The notes beneath the pieces are model-generated. The model saw nothing but the letters and a program-made list of their open reading frames with translations, made no database searches and was not told the origin of the DNA. Below, piece by piece: positions 26,438-36,357 of a stretch of 64,000 nt of DNA (its first letter is position 1; every line of letters starts with the position of its first letter). A program made the translations under genes and the position numbers. The stretch covers positions 62,001 to 126,000 of the forward strand of contig CAYYPK010000006.1 of the NCBI GenBank assembly GCA_964473525.1, given 5' to 3'. Source of the stretch: GCA-2687025 sp964473525. Lineage in GTDB: Bacteria; Poribacteria; WGA-4E; GCA-2687025.

Positions 26438-27370
26438 CTACGGCTTGGTCGCCTTCGCCAACCCGGTCTGCCACTCCTCCCCGCGCCGCCCGGCGTAGAC
26501 CATGTTCCACTCGCCGTCCGCCTCGAAGATCTGCCCTGTCAGCACGCCGTCGCAGTCCCACGCGTCCGGGTCTTCCGAGGGTGAGAAGATGGGGTTGTGT
26601 GGGTTGGCCTCGAACGTCACGAAGTCCCGTGTGCGGACATGCCCCATCCGCCACACGTCGCCACCGTAGCCGCCGTAGATGATGTGGAAGTACTCCGGTC
26701 CCTTCAGCAACTCCGTCTCCCGAACCGCGCGGGAGTCCCACCATTGCCCCGTGCCCTTGAAGACGGGATTCGTGGGGTTCTTCGTCACCGCCGACGGGTC
26801 GGATGTCGGAGCGGTGGCGTGGCACAGCGTCAAGCCGTCCTCGTACGACCGGGTCGCCTTGCCGGTGTAGATGATATGTATCGTGTCGTCCACGACCGCC
26901 ACCGAGGGATGTGTGGCGCCGTCCAACTCGTGCTCCATGTCAGCGGCGATGACGGGCGTGTCCTGCACACGCGACCAGGCGCCCATGTCACCGTCGCATA
27001 CGAGCAGTCCGGTCTGTTCGGGGAGTCCTTCGCCCTTGCCTCGGTAGTACATGTAGTACTTGCCGTCGACTGGGTTCAGGAACGGGAACGGGTACTCCAC
27101 GCCCTCGTCATCGAACCCGCTGTCCGACGGGACGACGATGGGGTTTCGCGGATCCTGCGTGATGTCCGTCAGGTCGCCGACTGGGGCGGTGGCGTGGTTG
27201 ATGATCCAACGCCTGCCCAACTCGCGCGCGCACCAGTAGTAATGCACCGTGTCGGCGACAACGATCGCGTGTGTCGCCGCCGCCCACAAGGGTGGCTCAA
27301 GAGCGATGATGGGGTTCCCCGTCCCGATCCTCCTGAAGCCCGCGAATGCATCGAACGGAATGGTGCCCAT
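26438..27370 (-). CDS. GH43/GH130-like five-bladed propeller glycosidase or phosphorylase
   Basis: A 310-residue protein with the repeat pattern of the GH43/GH32/GH130 propeller fold. Blades begin with strands such as ATHAIVVADTVHYYWC, YPFPFLNPVDGKYYMYY, THPSVAVVDDTIHIIYTG and YFHIIYGGYGGDVWRMG. Asp and Glu residues at blade openings (DDEGVEYPF, DGATHPS) are candidate catalytic or substrate-binding groups. No signal peptide is seen, so it is probably intracellular and would act on imported oligosaccharides. It lies immediately beyond the uxuA ghost and is read toward it. The precise family is not certain. Confidence 0.7.
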   Translation of the reverse strand: MGTIPFDAFAGFRRIGTGNPIIALEPPLWAAATHAIVVADTVHYYWCARELGRRWIINHATAPVGDLTDITQDPRNPIVVPSDSGFDDEGVEYPFPFLNPVDGKYYMYYRGKGEGLPEQTGLLVCDGDMGAWSRVQDTPVIAADMEHELDGATHPSVAVVDDTIHIIYTGKATRSYEDGLTLCHATAPTSDPSAVTKNPTNPVFKGTGQWWDSRAVRETELLKGPEYFHIIYGGYGGDVWRMGHVRTRDFVTFEANPHNPIFSPSEDPDAWDCDGVLTGQIFEADGEWNMVYAGRRGEEWQTGLAKATKP

Positions 27371-27627
27371 GCGTCCTGCCCCATCTCTCGTTGGGTCGTC
27401 ACCGGTGGGTCGGCCGGGCGGCGCGGCGTCCGACCCAGGTGGTAACGCGCGTCCCAGCTACGCTTCGCGTCACGATAGCACATCGCGTGGCGCTGGGGAC
27501 TGGCTGCGGTAGGGCCAGAGTGCGCGCGACGCGAGGCATGGTCGCGTGGCCTTTTGGGCGAACGGCGCCACGGAGGATCACTGGCCGAGGTATCAGCCGC
27601 GTCCCAACCTGCGCCCGCGCGCGACAG

Positions 27628-29994
27628 TCACGCCGTCGCTTGCCCCGCGAGCATTCCTCGAAGGAATATCGTCTGCGCTTCGTCCAGTTCCGCCTGTTCG
27701 AAATGGCGCAACACGTCCTGCTCCACGGTCGACCGGCGACGTGCCGCTTCGGTCGTATCCTGGCCCGTCATTTCGCTCGCCTCCCGGACATCCGCCAGCA
27801 GTTTCCGCACGAGGTCCTCGCGCGCCTCCTGTACCCGCCTGCCAATCAGATCCTCCAGGTACTGGGCCCTGCCTTCGTCAAGTTGACGGCGTTCCCACCA
27901 TCGGCTCGACGCGCTCGCGCGCACGACCTCCCGAATGCTCAGAAGCTCCGATATCACCTCGGCGCAATCGACGCCAGACGCAACGGCGCGGATCCGGCGC
28001 CCGTACCACCTTCGCGCCCAGTCGCGCCGGAGTATCAGCGCTCCCTTCCACGCCCCGAACAGGACGGTGAAGCACGCCGCCGCAATGGATGAAACCGTAA
28101 CGAGATCCAAGCCCTTGGGAGACGGCAGGTACCCCATATCCTCATAATACGCCTTCGCGTCTGGATGCAGGGGTATGGACGGCAGGTCCTTTCTCAGCGT
28201 GGCAACGCCGCCGTCGACGTTGGGGAAGTCCGCGCCCGTGAACACGGCCTCCGTGATGACGCCAACGTCGAACGGGAGATCCGCCGTCGTCGCCAATATC
28301 GCGCGCGTCTGGATCGTGTCGACCGCGCGTTCGTCGGGCTGCTGGCACGCGTACGTGCCGGCTGGGATTTGCCACGCCTGGAGCGCTGGCCCGAGCAGGC
28401 TCGCCAGCCGGTCCCGCTCTACCGAGAGCAGCACTAGCTCCGCGTCATGTAACAGCGCCTCCAGACCGCCTCTGGGAACATAACTGACGAAGAAACCGGC
28501 GTCCAAATCGCCGCCGCGTAGCTGTCGCACCATGGACTGGACGGGCAGCACCGACACGGAGCCGGGCGTGACAGCGTGCTGGCGCAGAACGGCCTCGGCA
28601 ATCGCGCGCGTGCCGCTGTTCGCTGGCCCGACACAGACCCGCAGCCCATCCAGCCCTGCGATAGTGGCTGCGCTGCCAGGCGCAAGCCGATCTCGTCTCG
28701 CCACTATGTAGAGCGCCTCGGGGTGCAGGGTCGCGATGCGGCGCATGCCTGGGGTATTGGGGATCTGGACGCGGGAGGCGTCCACCGCGCTCTCTGTCGC
28801 CTCCGCGCCGCTCCCGTAGAACCGATCGGTCATTCCCCAGTATGAAGTGAGCGCGACGTCGTACTGCATGATCGCCACCGTCGGACGTTGCTTGAGCAGC
28901 CGGGCATTCTCTACCGAGCCGTCCGTGTGGACGGCCCGCGCCGGTATGCCGCTCTGCTCGAGGAGCACCTGTAGGCGCTCGCCGAGATCGTGATAGGCTC
29001 CGTCGATGGCGCCCGTGGCTATCTCCAGCTTGTCATCCTCACTCTCCCGGAAGCGCTGTGCGCCCGGGTGGAGCGCTATCCCGGCGGGGAGGCCCGCGAA
29101 GGCGTGATCCACATGGATTTCGCGCGCCTTCGCGTGGGCCATCAGGAGGTCGCCAAGCCTGCTGAACAGGGCCTCGTCGACGAGGTTGGCCAGGTCCTCG
29201 CTGAGCGTGGACCGACAGATCAGCGTGGCGTGCGCGCCTACGGTGCGCACGGGCTCTGCCTGGTAGGCGTAGATGTGCGCGGGCAGGAACACCTCTTCCA
29301 CGTAGCGGGCCGAGTCCGCGATGGCTGCGACATGGAGGCCAAGGTCGAGCAAGCGACACTGGCGGGAGTCCATCGCGCGCTTCGTCGCAGCCGCTGGCGC
29401 CCCAGCGACGAAGAACGCGGCGTCGAGCTCGCCCGAGAGCAGCTTCTCCGCCGCCTCGTCATATCCGGTCGCGCGGACACTCGTGAATTCGGACACGCCG
29501 ACGGCGGCGAGGATGTCCTGGGACACGATCCTCGTGCCGCTCCCTTCCGACCCTATGTAGACGCGTTTCCCACGCAGATCCTCGACGTCGAGGATGCCCG
29601 AGTCTGTCCGCACCACGACTTGCGCCACGTCCATGTACAGCCGCGCGAGTACCCGTATCCCTGCCCTCTCAGCCTCGTCTGCCCGGATGAGAGCGGGCTC
29701 GAACACCAGCGCCAGATCCGCCTCTCCTCTCGCGACGCTAGCGATGTTGACAGACGACCCCGCGGACGACACTACTCGCGCGCTCTCAATCGGACGTCGA
29801 GGCAGCTCCGCGAGAATCCGAGCGAACTGGTGGCCCAGCGCATAGGACGTGCTGCCACGCGTCGAGGTGGCGATCCGCAGCTCTATGGCCGACCGTCTAT
29901 TGAGCGCGGCGGGAACAGCCAGCGTAATCACAGCGGCAATCACGACAAGGGCAGCCACCGCGACCAGCAGCGACGTGCGTGACAGTCTGACCAT
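27628..29994 (-). CDS. Membrane-anchored protein with two TAXI solute-binding domains
   Basis: A 788-residue protein. Membrane segment 8-30, a first TAXI domain (about 37-318: IATSTRGSTSYALG, VARGEADLAL, GKRVYIGSEGSGT, GELDAAFFVAG), a second TAXI domain (about 322-620: LEIATGAIDGAYHDLG, LRVCVGPANSGT, GDLDAGFFVS), a second membrane segment (about 630-652) and a 130-residue charged helical C-terminus. TAXI proteins normally are single-domain ligand binders feeding TRAP permeases. Here the tandem, two-anchor layout with a cytoplasmic tail looks like a receptor. Start 29994 has AGGAGG upstream. No TRAP permease gene is nearby; the upstream neighbour is a multi-pass membrane protein. Confidence 0.82.
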   Translation of the reverse strand: MVRLSRTSLLVAVAALVVIAAVITLAVPAALNRRSAIELRIATSTRGSTSYALGHQFARILAELPRRPIESARVVSSAGSSVNIASVARGEADLALVFEPALIRADEAERAGIRVLARLYMDVAQVVVRTDSGILDVEDLRGKRVYIGSEGSGTRIVSQDILAAVGVSEFTSVRATGYDEAAEKLLSGELDAAFFVAGAPAAATKRAMDSRQCRLLDLGLHVAAIADSARYVEEVFLPAHIYAYQAEPVRTVGAHATLICRSTLSEDLANLVDEALFSRLGDLLMAHAKAREIHVDHAFAGLPAGIALHPGAQRFRESEDDKLEIATGAIDGAYHDLGERLQVLLEQSGIPARAVHTDGSVENARLLKQRPTVAIMQYDVALTSYWGMTDRFYGSGAEATESAVDASRVQIPNTPGMRRIATLHPEALYIVARRDRLAPGSAATIAGLDGLRVCVGPANSGTRAIAEAVLRQHAVTPGSVSVLPVQSMVRQLRGGDLDAGFFVSYVPRGGLEALLHDAELVLLSVERDRLASLLGPALQAWQIPAGTYACQQPDERAVDTIQTRAILATTADLPFDVGVITEAVFTGADFPNVDGGVATLRKDLPSIPLHPDAKAYYEDMGYLPSPKGLDLVTVSSIAAACFTVLFGAWKGALILRRDWARRWYGRRIRAVASGVDCAEVISELLSIREVVRASASSRWWERRQLDEGRAQYLEDLIGRRVQEAREDLVRKLLADVREASEMTGQDTTEAARRRSTVEQDVLRHFEQAELDEAQTIFLRGMLAGQATA

Positions 29995-30243
29995 TGTGTC
30001 TATCCTCCTTATTTGCGGCCTGCGCGCCGGCTGTCGGCTCCCCCGTGGTCTATTCCCCCAGCACCCTCCGGCAGCCGTAGGCTGGACGGCTACGGCAGAC
30101 CGCTCTGGACCACAGCGGCGGGACACGGGCTTCCGACTTCTCCCGTGCGCTACGATCTTGTTTCTGCCCGCTGCGGGCGCAACATCCAAAGCGCCTCGGG
30201 CCTTTCCTACCACATCTGAGCGGCTCTCGGAAGCGCGGCGCCG

Positions 30244-31194
30244 CTACGCGCGCCCGAGCCTCGCACGTCGCCACAGCGCCACCGACCCAACGGCGCCATA
30301 CAGAGCGTACGCGACCAAAGGTGGATCCCCTGGCGCGTCAGGCGCGGCTGCCGCATGGGCGGCACGGAGGACGCACCACAGCCCTCCAAGCAGCAACGCC
30401 AAAGGGAGCTCACGGGAGGCGATACCGACCAACGCCAGTATGCGACGCTCCTCACCATAGGCGCCGGCGCCCTTGATGGACGTCGGATAGCTGCTCCCGC
30501 GGCCCGCGCCACCCAACATGACACCTCGCTTGGCGACGAAGGCGGACATCGTGAACATGATGATGTACAGCAGGCTGCCGAACGTGAGCGACCCGCTCAC
30601 CGCGAACCGCACTGATCCGATAGCGCGTTCGCTTCTAACGAAGTGTCCACCAGCAATCGAGGGGAAGACCGCAATCAGGAGGCCAGCCGCGGGCAGACCG
30701 TACGTGACGATGATGTGGCCGACGCTAGGCGCCTTCCAATGCCTTAAGGCCTGGTCGAGTTGATCCAGCAGGGGAGCTTGCACATCAGTGGGTAGTCCTT
30801 CGTCCAGGTAAAGACGACGACGGACCAGGTGGAGCCGTCGGCGGAAGTGGCTGGCCAGGAGCGTACACACCAGCGGACGGATGACGACCAGCGCGACCGC
30901 TGTCCCCTCGCCGCGCCAGATCCACAGGGCGACGCCCTGGAGACACGGCCACGACCGCGACCGCTGCAGCGACCACCGGCCTGGCAGCAGGTTGCGCGTA
31001 AGAACGACCGCGTTCACCGGAACGCAGGCGAGGTCGATGAGGACGCACACCGGTATCCTAAGTAGCGACAGAGCAAAACGCGCCCACGGCATCGCCGTAA
31101 CCACCGGCAGCGAGAGGCTGCGGCGGTCGACATCGCGATACAGCGCAACAAGAGCAGCGACTGCCTGCTTCCACCTGTAGGCGTCTGGTTCCAC
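30244..31194 (-). CDS. Multi-pass membrane protein of unknown function
   Basis: A 316-residue protein with about six hydrophobic segments (near residues 35-65, 95-115, 160-180, 200-220, 250-270, 288-305). A soluble region at about 120-155 contains an Arg-rich helix. The start is GTG at 31194. It is not recognisable as a TRAP permease (no DctM-like motifs) or another known transporter. It precedes the double-TAXI gene on the same strand by 249 bases, so the two may function together, though that interval is long enough for a separate promoter. Family unknown. Confidence 0.6.
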   Translation of the reverse strand: MEPDAYRWKQAVAALVALYRDVDRRSLSLPVVTAMPWARFALSLLRIPVCVLIDLACVPVNAVVLTRNLLPGRWSLQRSRSWPCLQGVALWIWRGEGTAVALVVIRPLVCTLLASHFRRRLHLVRRRLYLDEGLPTDVQAPLLDQLDQALRHWKAPSVGHIIVTYGLPAAGLLIAVFPSIAGGHFVRSERAIGSVRFAVSGSLTFGSLLYIIMFTMSAFVAKRGVMLGGAGRGSSYPTSIKGAGAYGEERRILALVGIASRELPLALLLGGLWCVLRAAHAAAAPDAPGDPPLVAYALYGAVGSVALWRRARLGRA

Positions 31195-31241
31195 GGTCGA
31201 GCCACCCTACCCCATATCCGTCCCGCGACTCCCGGCGGCGA

Positions 31242-32567
31242 TCACCGAGACCGCGCGTTGAGTTCCCCTCGCACCTCGGCGTACCACAGTCCCACATCTT
31301 CCGTCAGGCGCGCGACGAAGTCTGGCTTGGCGTCGGCGAGGTTCGTCCGCTCGCCGGGGTCGTCGGCCAGGTTGGACAGGTGCACGTCGTCCGCCGTGTC
31401 GCCCGTGAGTCGGCCGTTCAGGACGAGCTTCCAGTCGCCCTCTCGGATGGCGAGCTGCTTGCCGTTCTCCCAGCAGAGCTGCGTGTGGGGGCTCGGCGCG
31501 CCATCACTGACCATCGGTAGGATGGACTCGCCGTCGATGGCACGGTCGGCCGGCAGTTCGATGCCGGCGGCTTCGAGGCAGGTCGGCACGACGTCCATCA
31601 TGGCGCCGACCCCATCGCACACCTGCCCTCCTGGGACGCGCGCGGGGTAACGCATCAGCGCGGGCATGCGGATGCCTCCATCGAACAGGCTGAACTTGTG
31701 CCCACGGAAGATGCCCGCCGTGCCGCCGTAGTAGGGATCCTCCGTGCCGTCGAGCCAGTTGCGCGTCTCGCGGGAAGGACCGTTGTCGCTCGAGAAGAAT
31801 ACCAGCGTGTTGTCGTCGATTCCGGCAGCCTCGAGCGCCTTGCATATGTCGCCGACGCCGTCGTCCACGGCGGCCACCATCGCCGCCATGATCTGGCGAT
31901 CCCACGGCAGGTCGGGGAAGCGATCCACGTATTCCTGAGGCGCGTGCATGGGATAGTGCGGGGCGTTGTAGGAGACGTACAGCAGGAACGGGTCGCTGTC
32001 ACGTTCCGCGCTGGCGTTCTCGATGAAGTCGACCGCGCGTTGCGAGATGCGCTCGGTAATGTACTCGCCGTTCTCCCACACCTCGTCGTCGTTGTGCCAC
32101 AGGTCGTGGACCGGGTCGATGCCCCCGCCGATGCCCCAGTAGAAGATGTGCGAGTAGTAGTCGACGCATCCCGCTAGGAAGCCGTAGAACTCGTCGAAGC
32201 CGTGGGCGTTGGGTCGGTGCTCGTCAGCGACGCCTAGATGCCACTTTCCGAAGAGCGCCGTCCTGTAGCCGTGCGGCTTCAGGAGCGTCGCCAGCGTCTT
32301 CTCGTCGGCGGGCAGTCCCGGCGTGCCGCGCTTGCCGCCGAGGATGTTCGGCACCCCCGCGCGCATGGGCGTGCGTCCCGTCAGCAGCGACGCTCGCGAT
32401 GGTGAGCACACGGGCGAGTTCGAGTACCAGTGCGTGAACCGCACGCCCTCTTCCGCGATGCGGTCCAGGTGAGGCGTCTTCGCCTCCTCCGAGCCGGTGC
32501 AGCCGAGGTCGCCGTATCCCAGGTCGTCCGTGTAGATGATGACGATGTTCGGCTTGTCGGCAGGCAT
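31242..32567 (-). CDS. Arylsulfatase (type I, formylglycine-dependent)
   Basis: A 441-residue sulfatase of the arylsulfatase A/GALNS-like group. The first metal site is YTDDLGYGD near residue 12. The signature CSPSR at 54-58 supplies the Cys that is converted to formylglycine, GKWHLG follows at about 110, and the second metal pair is in FFSSDNGP. No signal peptide is apparent with the chosen start (ATG 32567, GAGGGA ribosome site), which is unusual for a polysaccharide sulfatase. It would remove sulfate esters from glycans or aryl compounds. No maturation enzyme is in the window. Confidence 0.93.
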   Translation of the reverse strand: MPADKPNIVIIYTDDLGYGDLGCTGSEEAKTPHLDRIAEEGVRFTHWYSNSPVCSPSRASLLTGRTPMRAGVPNILGGKRGTPGLPADEKTLATLLKPHGYRTALFGKWHLGVADEHRPNAHGFDEFYGFLAGCVDYYSHIFYWGIGGGIDPVHDLWHNDDEVWENGEYITERISQRAVDFIENASAERDSDPFLLYVSYNAPHYPMHAPQEYVDRFPDLPWDRQIMAAMVAAVDDGVGDICKALEAAGIDDNTLVFFSSDNGPSRETRNWLDGTEDPYYGGTAGIFRGHKFSLFDGGIRMPALMRYPARVPGGQVCDGVGAMMDVVPTCLEAAGIELPADRAIDGESILPMVSDGAPSPHTQLCWENGKQLAIREGDWKLVLNGRLTGDTADDVHLSNLADDPGERTNLADAKPDFVARLTEDVGLWYAEVRGELNARSR

Positions 32568-32730
32568 CTGGTTCCCTCGGGATGGCTGGGGTCGCGGCCG
32601 CATGGCCTCGTGGATAATAGGACACGTCGCGCGGACACGGAAGGCGTGACGCCGGCTGGCTATTGTTGTATCTGGTGGTACGCGCATTGGACGACGCTAC
32701 GGCGCCAGGTCACACGATGGGAGAGCTAAG

Positions 32731-34917
32731 ATGGGTCCAGCCAAGGGCCATGCGGTCGCGGCGGGGCGTTTCAGCCTTCACGCATGGGCGCTCGCGGTGT
32801 TCCTCGTTCTGGCGCCCGTTGCGAGCGCCGAGTACGTCACCCGTCCACTGCGCGTCGACGAACCTATCCGTGTCGATGGAGCTCTCGACGAGCCCGCGTG
32901 GGCGCGGGCGACCGCTCTTACTGAGTTCACCCAGATGATCCCGTTCACGGGGGAACCCATCACCGAGGAGACCGAAGTACGCATCCTGTACGACGACGAG
33001 AGGCTCTATCTCGCGTACACGTGCTACGACCGCGAGATGGACAAGAGCATCATAAACGACATGAGGCGGGACGGCTCGGGGGTGCGCGGAGGCGACCACG
33101 CCTTCGTCTTCATCGACGCGTACAACGACCGCAACACGGCGTACTTCTTCCGCTTCAACGCCCTGGGAGGTATGGAGGACACCGCCGTCTCGGACGGTGG
33201 GAACACGATCAACAACAGTTGGGATGCGGTCTGGGAATGCGCCGGAAGCATCAACGAAGACCACTGGACAGCCGAGGTGGCGATCCCATTCAGCCAACTG
33301 CGGTTCCGCCAGGCAGACGAGATGACGTGGGCGATCAACGTTGGCCGTGACATCTCACGGCGGCGTGAGATCTCCACGTGGAGCCCTGCGCCCGGAGGGT
33401 ACGGTCCCTTGGGCAAGTACCGACCCGCGTACTTCGGGGAAATGACCGGGCTCGTAGGCATATCCGCCCCTAAGCATGTGGAAGCCCTGCCGTATGTGTC
33501 GCCCGGCGTCAGTCGCGTCGAAGGCGTCACCGACGACGTGTTCGAGGTCGGCCTCGACGCGAAGTACGGCATAACCAGCAACCTGACAGCCGACCTCACG
33601 CTCAACACGGACTTCGCGCAGGTCGAAGCCGACCAGGAGCAGATCAACCTGACGCGGTTCAGCCTGTTCTTCCCCGAGAAGCGGCCATTCTTCATGGAAG
33701 GGGCCTCGCGGCTCGACTTCGGCATCCCCCGGGTGGTGTTCGAGCGTCCGCCACCCATGCTGATGTTCTACAGCCGGCGCATCGGTCTGGCCGGCGGCCG
33801 CGCGGTACCGGTCATCGGCGGAGCGAAGGTCACCGGCAAGGCAGGGACGTTTGGTGTCGGCCTACTGAACGTCGTGACAGATCGGCTGCAGGACGAAGAC
33901 ATCGACGAGCCGCGCGCGAACAGCACGGTGCTGCGAGTCACGCGCGACGTGGGGCAAGGCTCCTCGGTAGGTCTCATCGCCGTGAACCGCCAGGACGCGG
34001 ACACCTACAATCGGGGCGCCGGTTTCGACTTCTCGCTACGCCCGCGCGGGAACGTCGACATCCACGGGCTGTGGGCGCGGACCTTCGAGGAGAGCCCAGA
34101 CCCAGGCGTCCGAAACGCGTACTACGTAGGGGCCGACTGGACGACAAGGCTATTGGGCGCGGACGCGTCCTTCTCGGACATCGGGGAGGCGTTCAACCCC
34201 GGTCTCGGCTTCGTGCGTCGCAAGGGATTGCGCCGCGCGCGAGGCGGCTTTGCGTACACGCCACAGCCGAGAAAGCACGGGGTCCGCGGCGTGAGCGTTC
34301 AGCCCGACGTCGACTTCGAGCTCACGCGAGACAACGACCTCGCGACTCGTGACGTGTCCGTGGAGGTCGAGGGGGAGTTAGAGTCTGGATGGCGGCTTGG
34401 CGCCACGGCGCGGCGAACCGCCGAGAGCATCGACCAGTCGTTCACGGTGTTCGGTGAGACCATCCAGGCTGGCGAATACCACTACACCACCGGCAGTGTT
34501 TCCCTCGACACGCCCAGCGCCCGCGTCGCGTCGGGCGACGTCCGCGTCGACTTAGGTGAGTTCTTCGACGGGGACCGTTGGGGAGGGCGTTTGCGAGGCA
34601 CGATTCGCCCGACCGTGCGGCTGTTGGTGTCGCCGTTCGTCGAGTACAACCGCGTGACGCTGCCCGAAGGGGAATTCGACGCGACGCTCGTCGGTGGGCG
34701 CGTGGCGTACTCGTTCTCGCCGCGCATGTACGCGCGCGCCTTCAGCCAGTGGAACAACGACACCGATGAGGTCGCCACGAACCTGCTCGTCAACTGGATC
34801 TATCGGCCGGGAAGCGACCTGTACGTCGTCGTGAACCAGATGGCCAGCGCCTCGGACGGGCTGGAGTTCCACGAGACGACGGCCCTCGCGAAGCTGACAT
34901 ACTGGTGGAGCCGCTAG
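32731..34917 (+). CDS. CBM9-like + DUF5916 outer-membrane barrel protein
   Basis: A 728-residue exported protein. Signal peptide residues 1-33 (LAVFLVLAPVASA), a CBM9-like carbohydrate-binding sandwich (about 40-220: IRVDGALDEPAWARA, LYLAYTCYD, WTAEVAIPFSQL), then the DUF5916 region (about 240-728). That region contains FFPEKRPFFMEGA, alternating amphipathic strands and a terminal aromatic strand (TYWWSR), as expected for a beta-barrel. The family occurs widely in Bacteroidetes and related phyla and is presumed to handle glycans or glycan-bound metals at the outer membrane. Ribosome site GGGAGAG. It diverges from the arylsulfatase gene. Confidence 0.87.
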   Translation: MGPAKGHAVAAGRFSLHAWALAVFLVLAPVASAEYVTRPLRVDEPIRVDGALDEPAWARATALTEFTQMIPFTGEPITEETEVRILYDDERLYLAYTCYDREMDKSIINDMRRDGSGVRGGDHAFVFIDAYNDRNTAYFFRFNALGGMEDTAVSDGGNTINNSWDAVWECAGSINEDHWTAEVAIPFSQLRFRQADEMTWAINVGRDISRRREISTWSPAPGGYGPLGKYRPAYFGEMTGLVGISAPKHVEALPYVSPGVSRVEGVTDDVFEVGLDAKYGITSNLTADLTLNTDFAQVEADQEQINLTRFSLFFPEKRPFFMEGASRLDFGIPRVVFERPPPMLMFYSRRIGLAGGRAVPVIGGAKVTGKAGTFGVGLLNVVTDRLQDEDIDEPRANSTVLRVTRDVGQGSSVGLIAVNRQDADTYNRGAGFDFSLRPRGNVDIHGLWARTFEESPDPGVRNAYYVGADWTTRLLGADASFSDIGEAFNPGLGFVRRKGLRRARGGFAYTPQPRKHGVRGVSVQPDVDFELTRDNDLATRDVSVEVEGELESGWRLGATARRTAESIDQSFTVFGETIQAGEYHYTTGSVSLDTPSARVASGDVRVDLGEFFDGDRWGGRLRGTIRPTVRLLVSPFVEYNRVTLPEGEFDATLVGGRVAYSFSPRMYARAFSQWNNDTDEVATNLLVNWIYRPGSDLYVVVNQMASASDGLEFHETTALAKLTYWWSR

Positions 34918-34966
34918 CGCGCCGTCCGAGCCAACCGTGTCAACGGCGATAGCCCTGGAGCCGGCG

Positions 34967-36073
34967 ATGCGACCCAGCACGACTGCCCGCGAAGCCATCA
35001 CGAGCCGCGAGCGTGTCCTCCTCGCGCTGGACCACCGCGAGACGGATCGGATACCCATCGCGATGATATGCGCGGGTATCAACCCGCCCGCACGTCGCGC
35101 GCTTGAGGAACACCTCCAGGCTGCCCGCGGCATCTCCGTAGACGCCTACCTGGAGCCTCTCATCGACGTAGCGGGCGTTGGGCCGACCTACGTCGGGCCC
35201 AGCTTGGCCGCAGGCGAGGACATGTGGGGAGTGCGCCGCGCGCCGATCGTGTACAGCACAGGCCGGTACGGCGACGGGGCGTACGACGAGATCAGCCACC
35301 ATCCGCTCGCCGACGCCTCCTCGATCGACGATCTGCGCGCGCATCGCTGGCCACGGCCTGAGTGGTTCGACTACGACACGCTCCCAGCGCATATCGACGC
35401 GGAGCGGGCCGCTGGCGACCGCTGCCTGATGGTCAGCAACGGCAACCTGTTCGAGACGGCGTGGTACATGCGCGGCTTCGAGCGCATGCTGATGGACTTC
35501 GTCCTGCACCCCGGCTTCGCCCACTACCTGATGGACCGCGTGACCGGTTTCTACGTGGCGCACTTCCGCGCGATGGTCGCCGCCGGTCGCGGAGCCATCG
35601 ACCTGGCGTTCACTGCGGACGACATCGGCGACCAACGTGGCCTCCTCATGTCGCTGCCCATGTGGGAGGAGTTCATCAAGCCGAGCCACGCGCGTCTGAA
35701 CACCGCCATCCATGAGTTTGGCGCGCGCGTCGTCTATCACACGGATGGCGCCGTCGCGGAAGCCGTGCCTGGTCTGATGGACATGCGGATCGACGTCTTG
35801 CAGGCGCTCCAGTTCAGCGCGGAGGGCATGGAGCCAGCCGACCTGAAGGAGCGGTACGGCGAGACGCTGTGCTTCGCCGGCGGCGTGAGCGTGCAGACGA
35901 CGCTGCCGTTCGGGACGCCTCGCGACGTGCGTGCCGAGGTCAGGCGCCTCATTGCGACGTTGGGCCGGGGCGGCGGCTACATTCTGGGGCCGTCCCACGC
36001 GATCCAGGCTGGCACGCCGCCCGACAACGTCGCCGCGCTGTTCGACACGGCGGCGACCTACTATCCGCACTAG
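34967..36073 (+). CDS. Uroporphyrinogen decarboxylase (URO-D) family protein
   Basis: A 368-residue TIM-barrel protein of the URO-D/MtaA superfamily. It has RVLLALDHRETDRIPI at the N-terminus, a DDIGDQRGLLMS segment, VVYHTDGAVAEAVPGLMD, and the closing GGGYILGPSHAIQAGTPPDN. Many such proteins in marine candidate phyla are not heme enzymes but probable methyl transfer or decarboxylase paralogues acting on unknown substrates; the true HemE motif set is not complete here. ATG 34967 follows GGAG; an upstream GTG at 34937 is also possible. A ghost of a related URO-D 3' end lies at 37208-37280. Confidence 0.82.
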   Translation: MRPSTTAREAITSRERVLLALDHRETDRIPIAMICAGINPPARRALEEHLQAARGISVDAYLEPLIDVAGVGPTYVGPSLAAGEDMWGVRRAPIVYSTGRYGDGAYDEISHHPLADASSIDDLRAHRWPRPEWFDYDTLPAHIDAERAAGDRCLMVSNGNLFETAWYMRGFERMLMDFVLHPGFAHYLMDRVTGFYVAHFRAMVAAGRGAIDLAFTADDIGDQRGLLMSLPMWEEFIKPSHARLNTAIHEFGARVVYHTDGAVAEAVPGLMDMRIDVLQALQFSAEGMEPADLKERYGETLCFAGGVSVQTTLPFGTPRDVRAEVRRLIATLGRGGGYILGPSHAIQAGTPPDNVAALFDTAATYYPH

Positions 36074-36357
36074 CGCGTGGCCATGCGTGTCCGTCGGCGC
36101 GTTGACGTCGGGCTCGTGGAGCGCGCCATCTCCAATCGCGCGCCGATGGGTCGAACAGGACGTTCAGAGGTAAGCCGCGAGCCGGCGCCCTGGCAGGCGG
36201 GCGCGTGCCTAGCGGCAGGACGAACGTGATCGTACAGGGGCTCGGGTACTCAGCCGTCCGAGCCAGCAGCGTCCTCTGGCGATGGTGCATCCGTCACTGA
36301 TGTGCTAGGGGCAACAACGGCCATAGAGCGTGGAATCAGGCCTGAGAGGGCGATCAC

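Noticed and set aside
32614..32619. A TATTAT -10 element for the arylsulfatase gene on the minus strand
   Set aside because: The corresponding -35 (TTCCGT) is poor, so it was not listed as a promoter.
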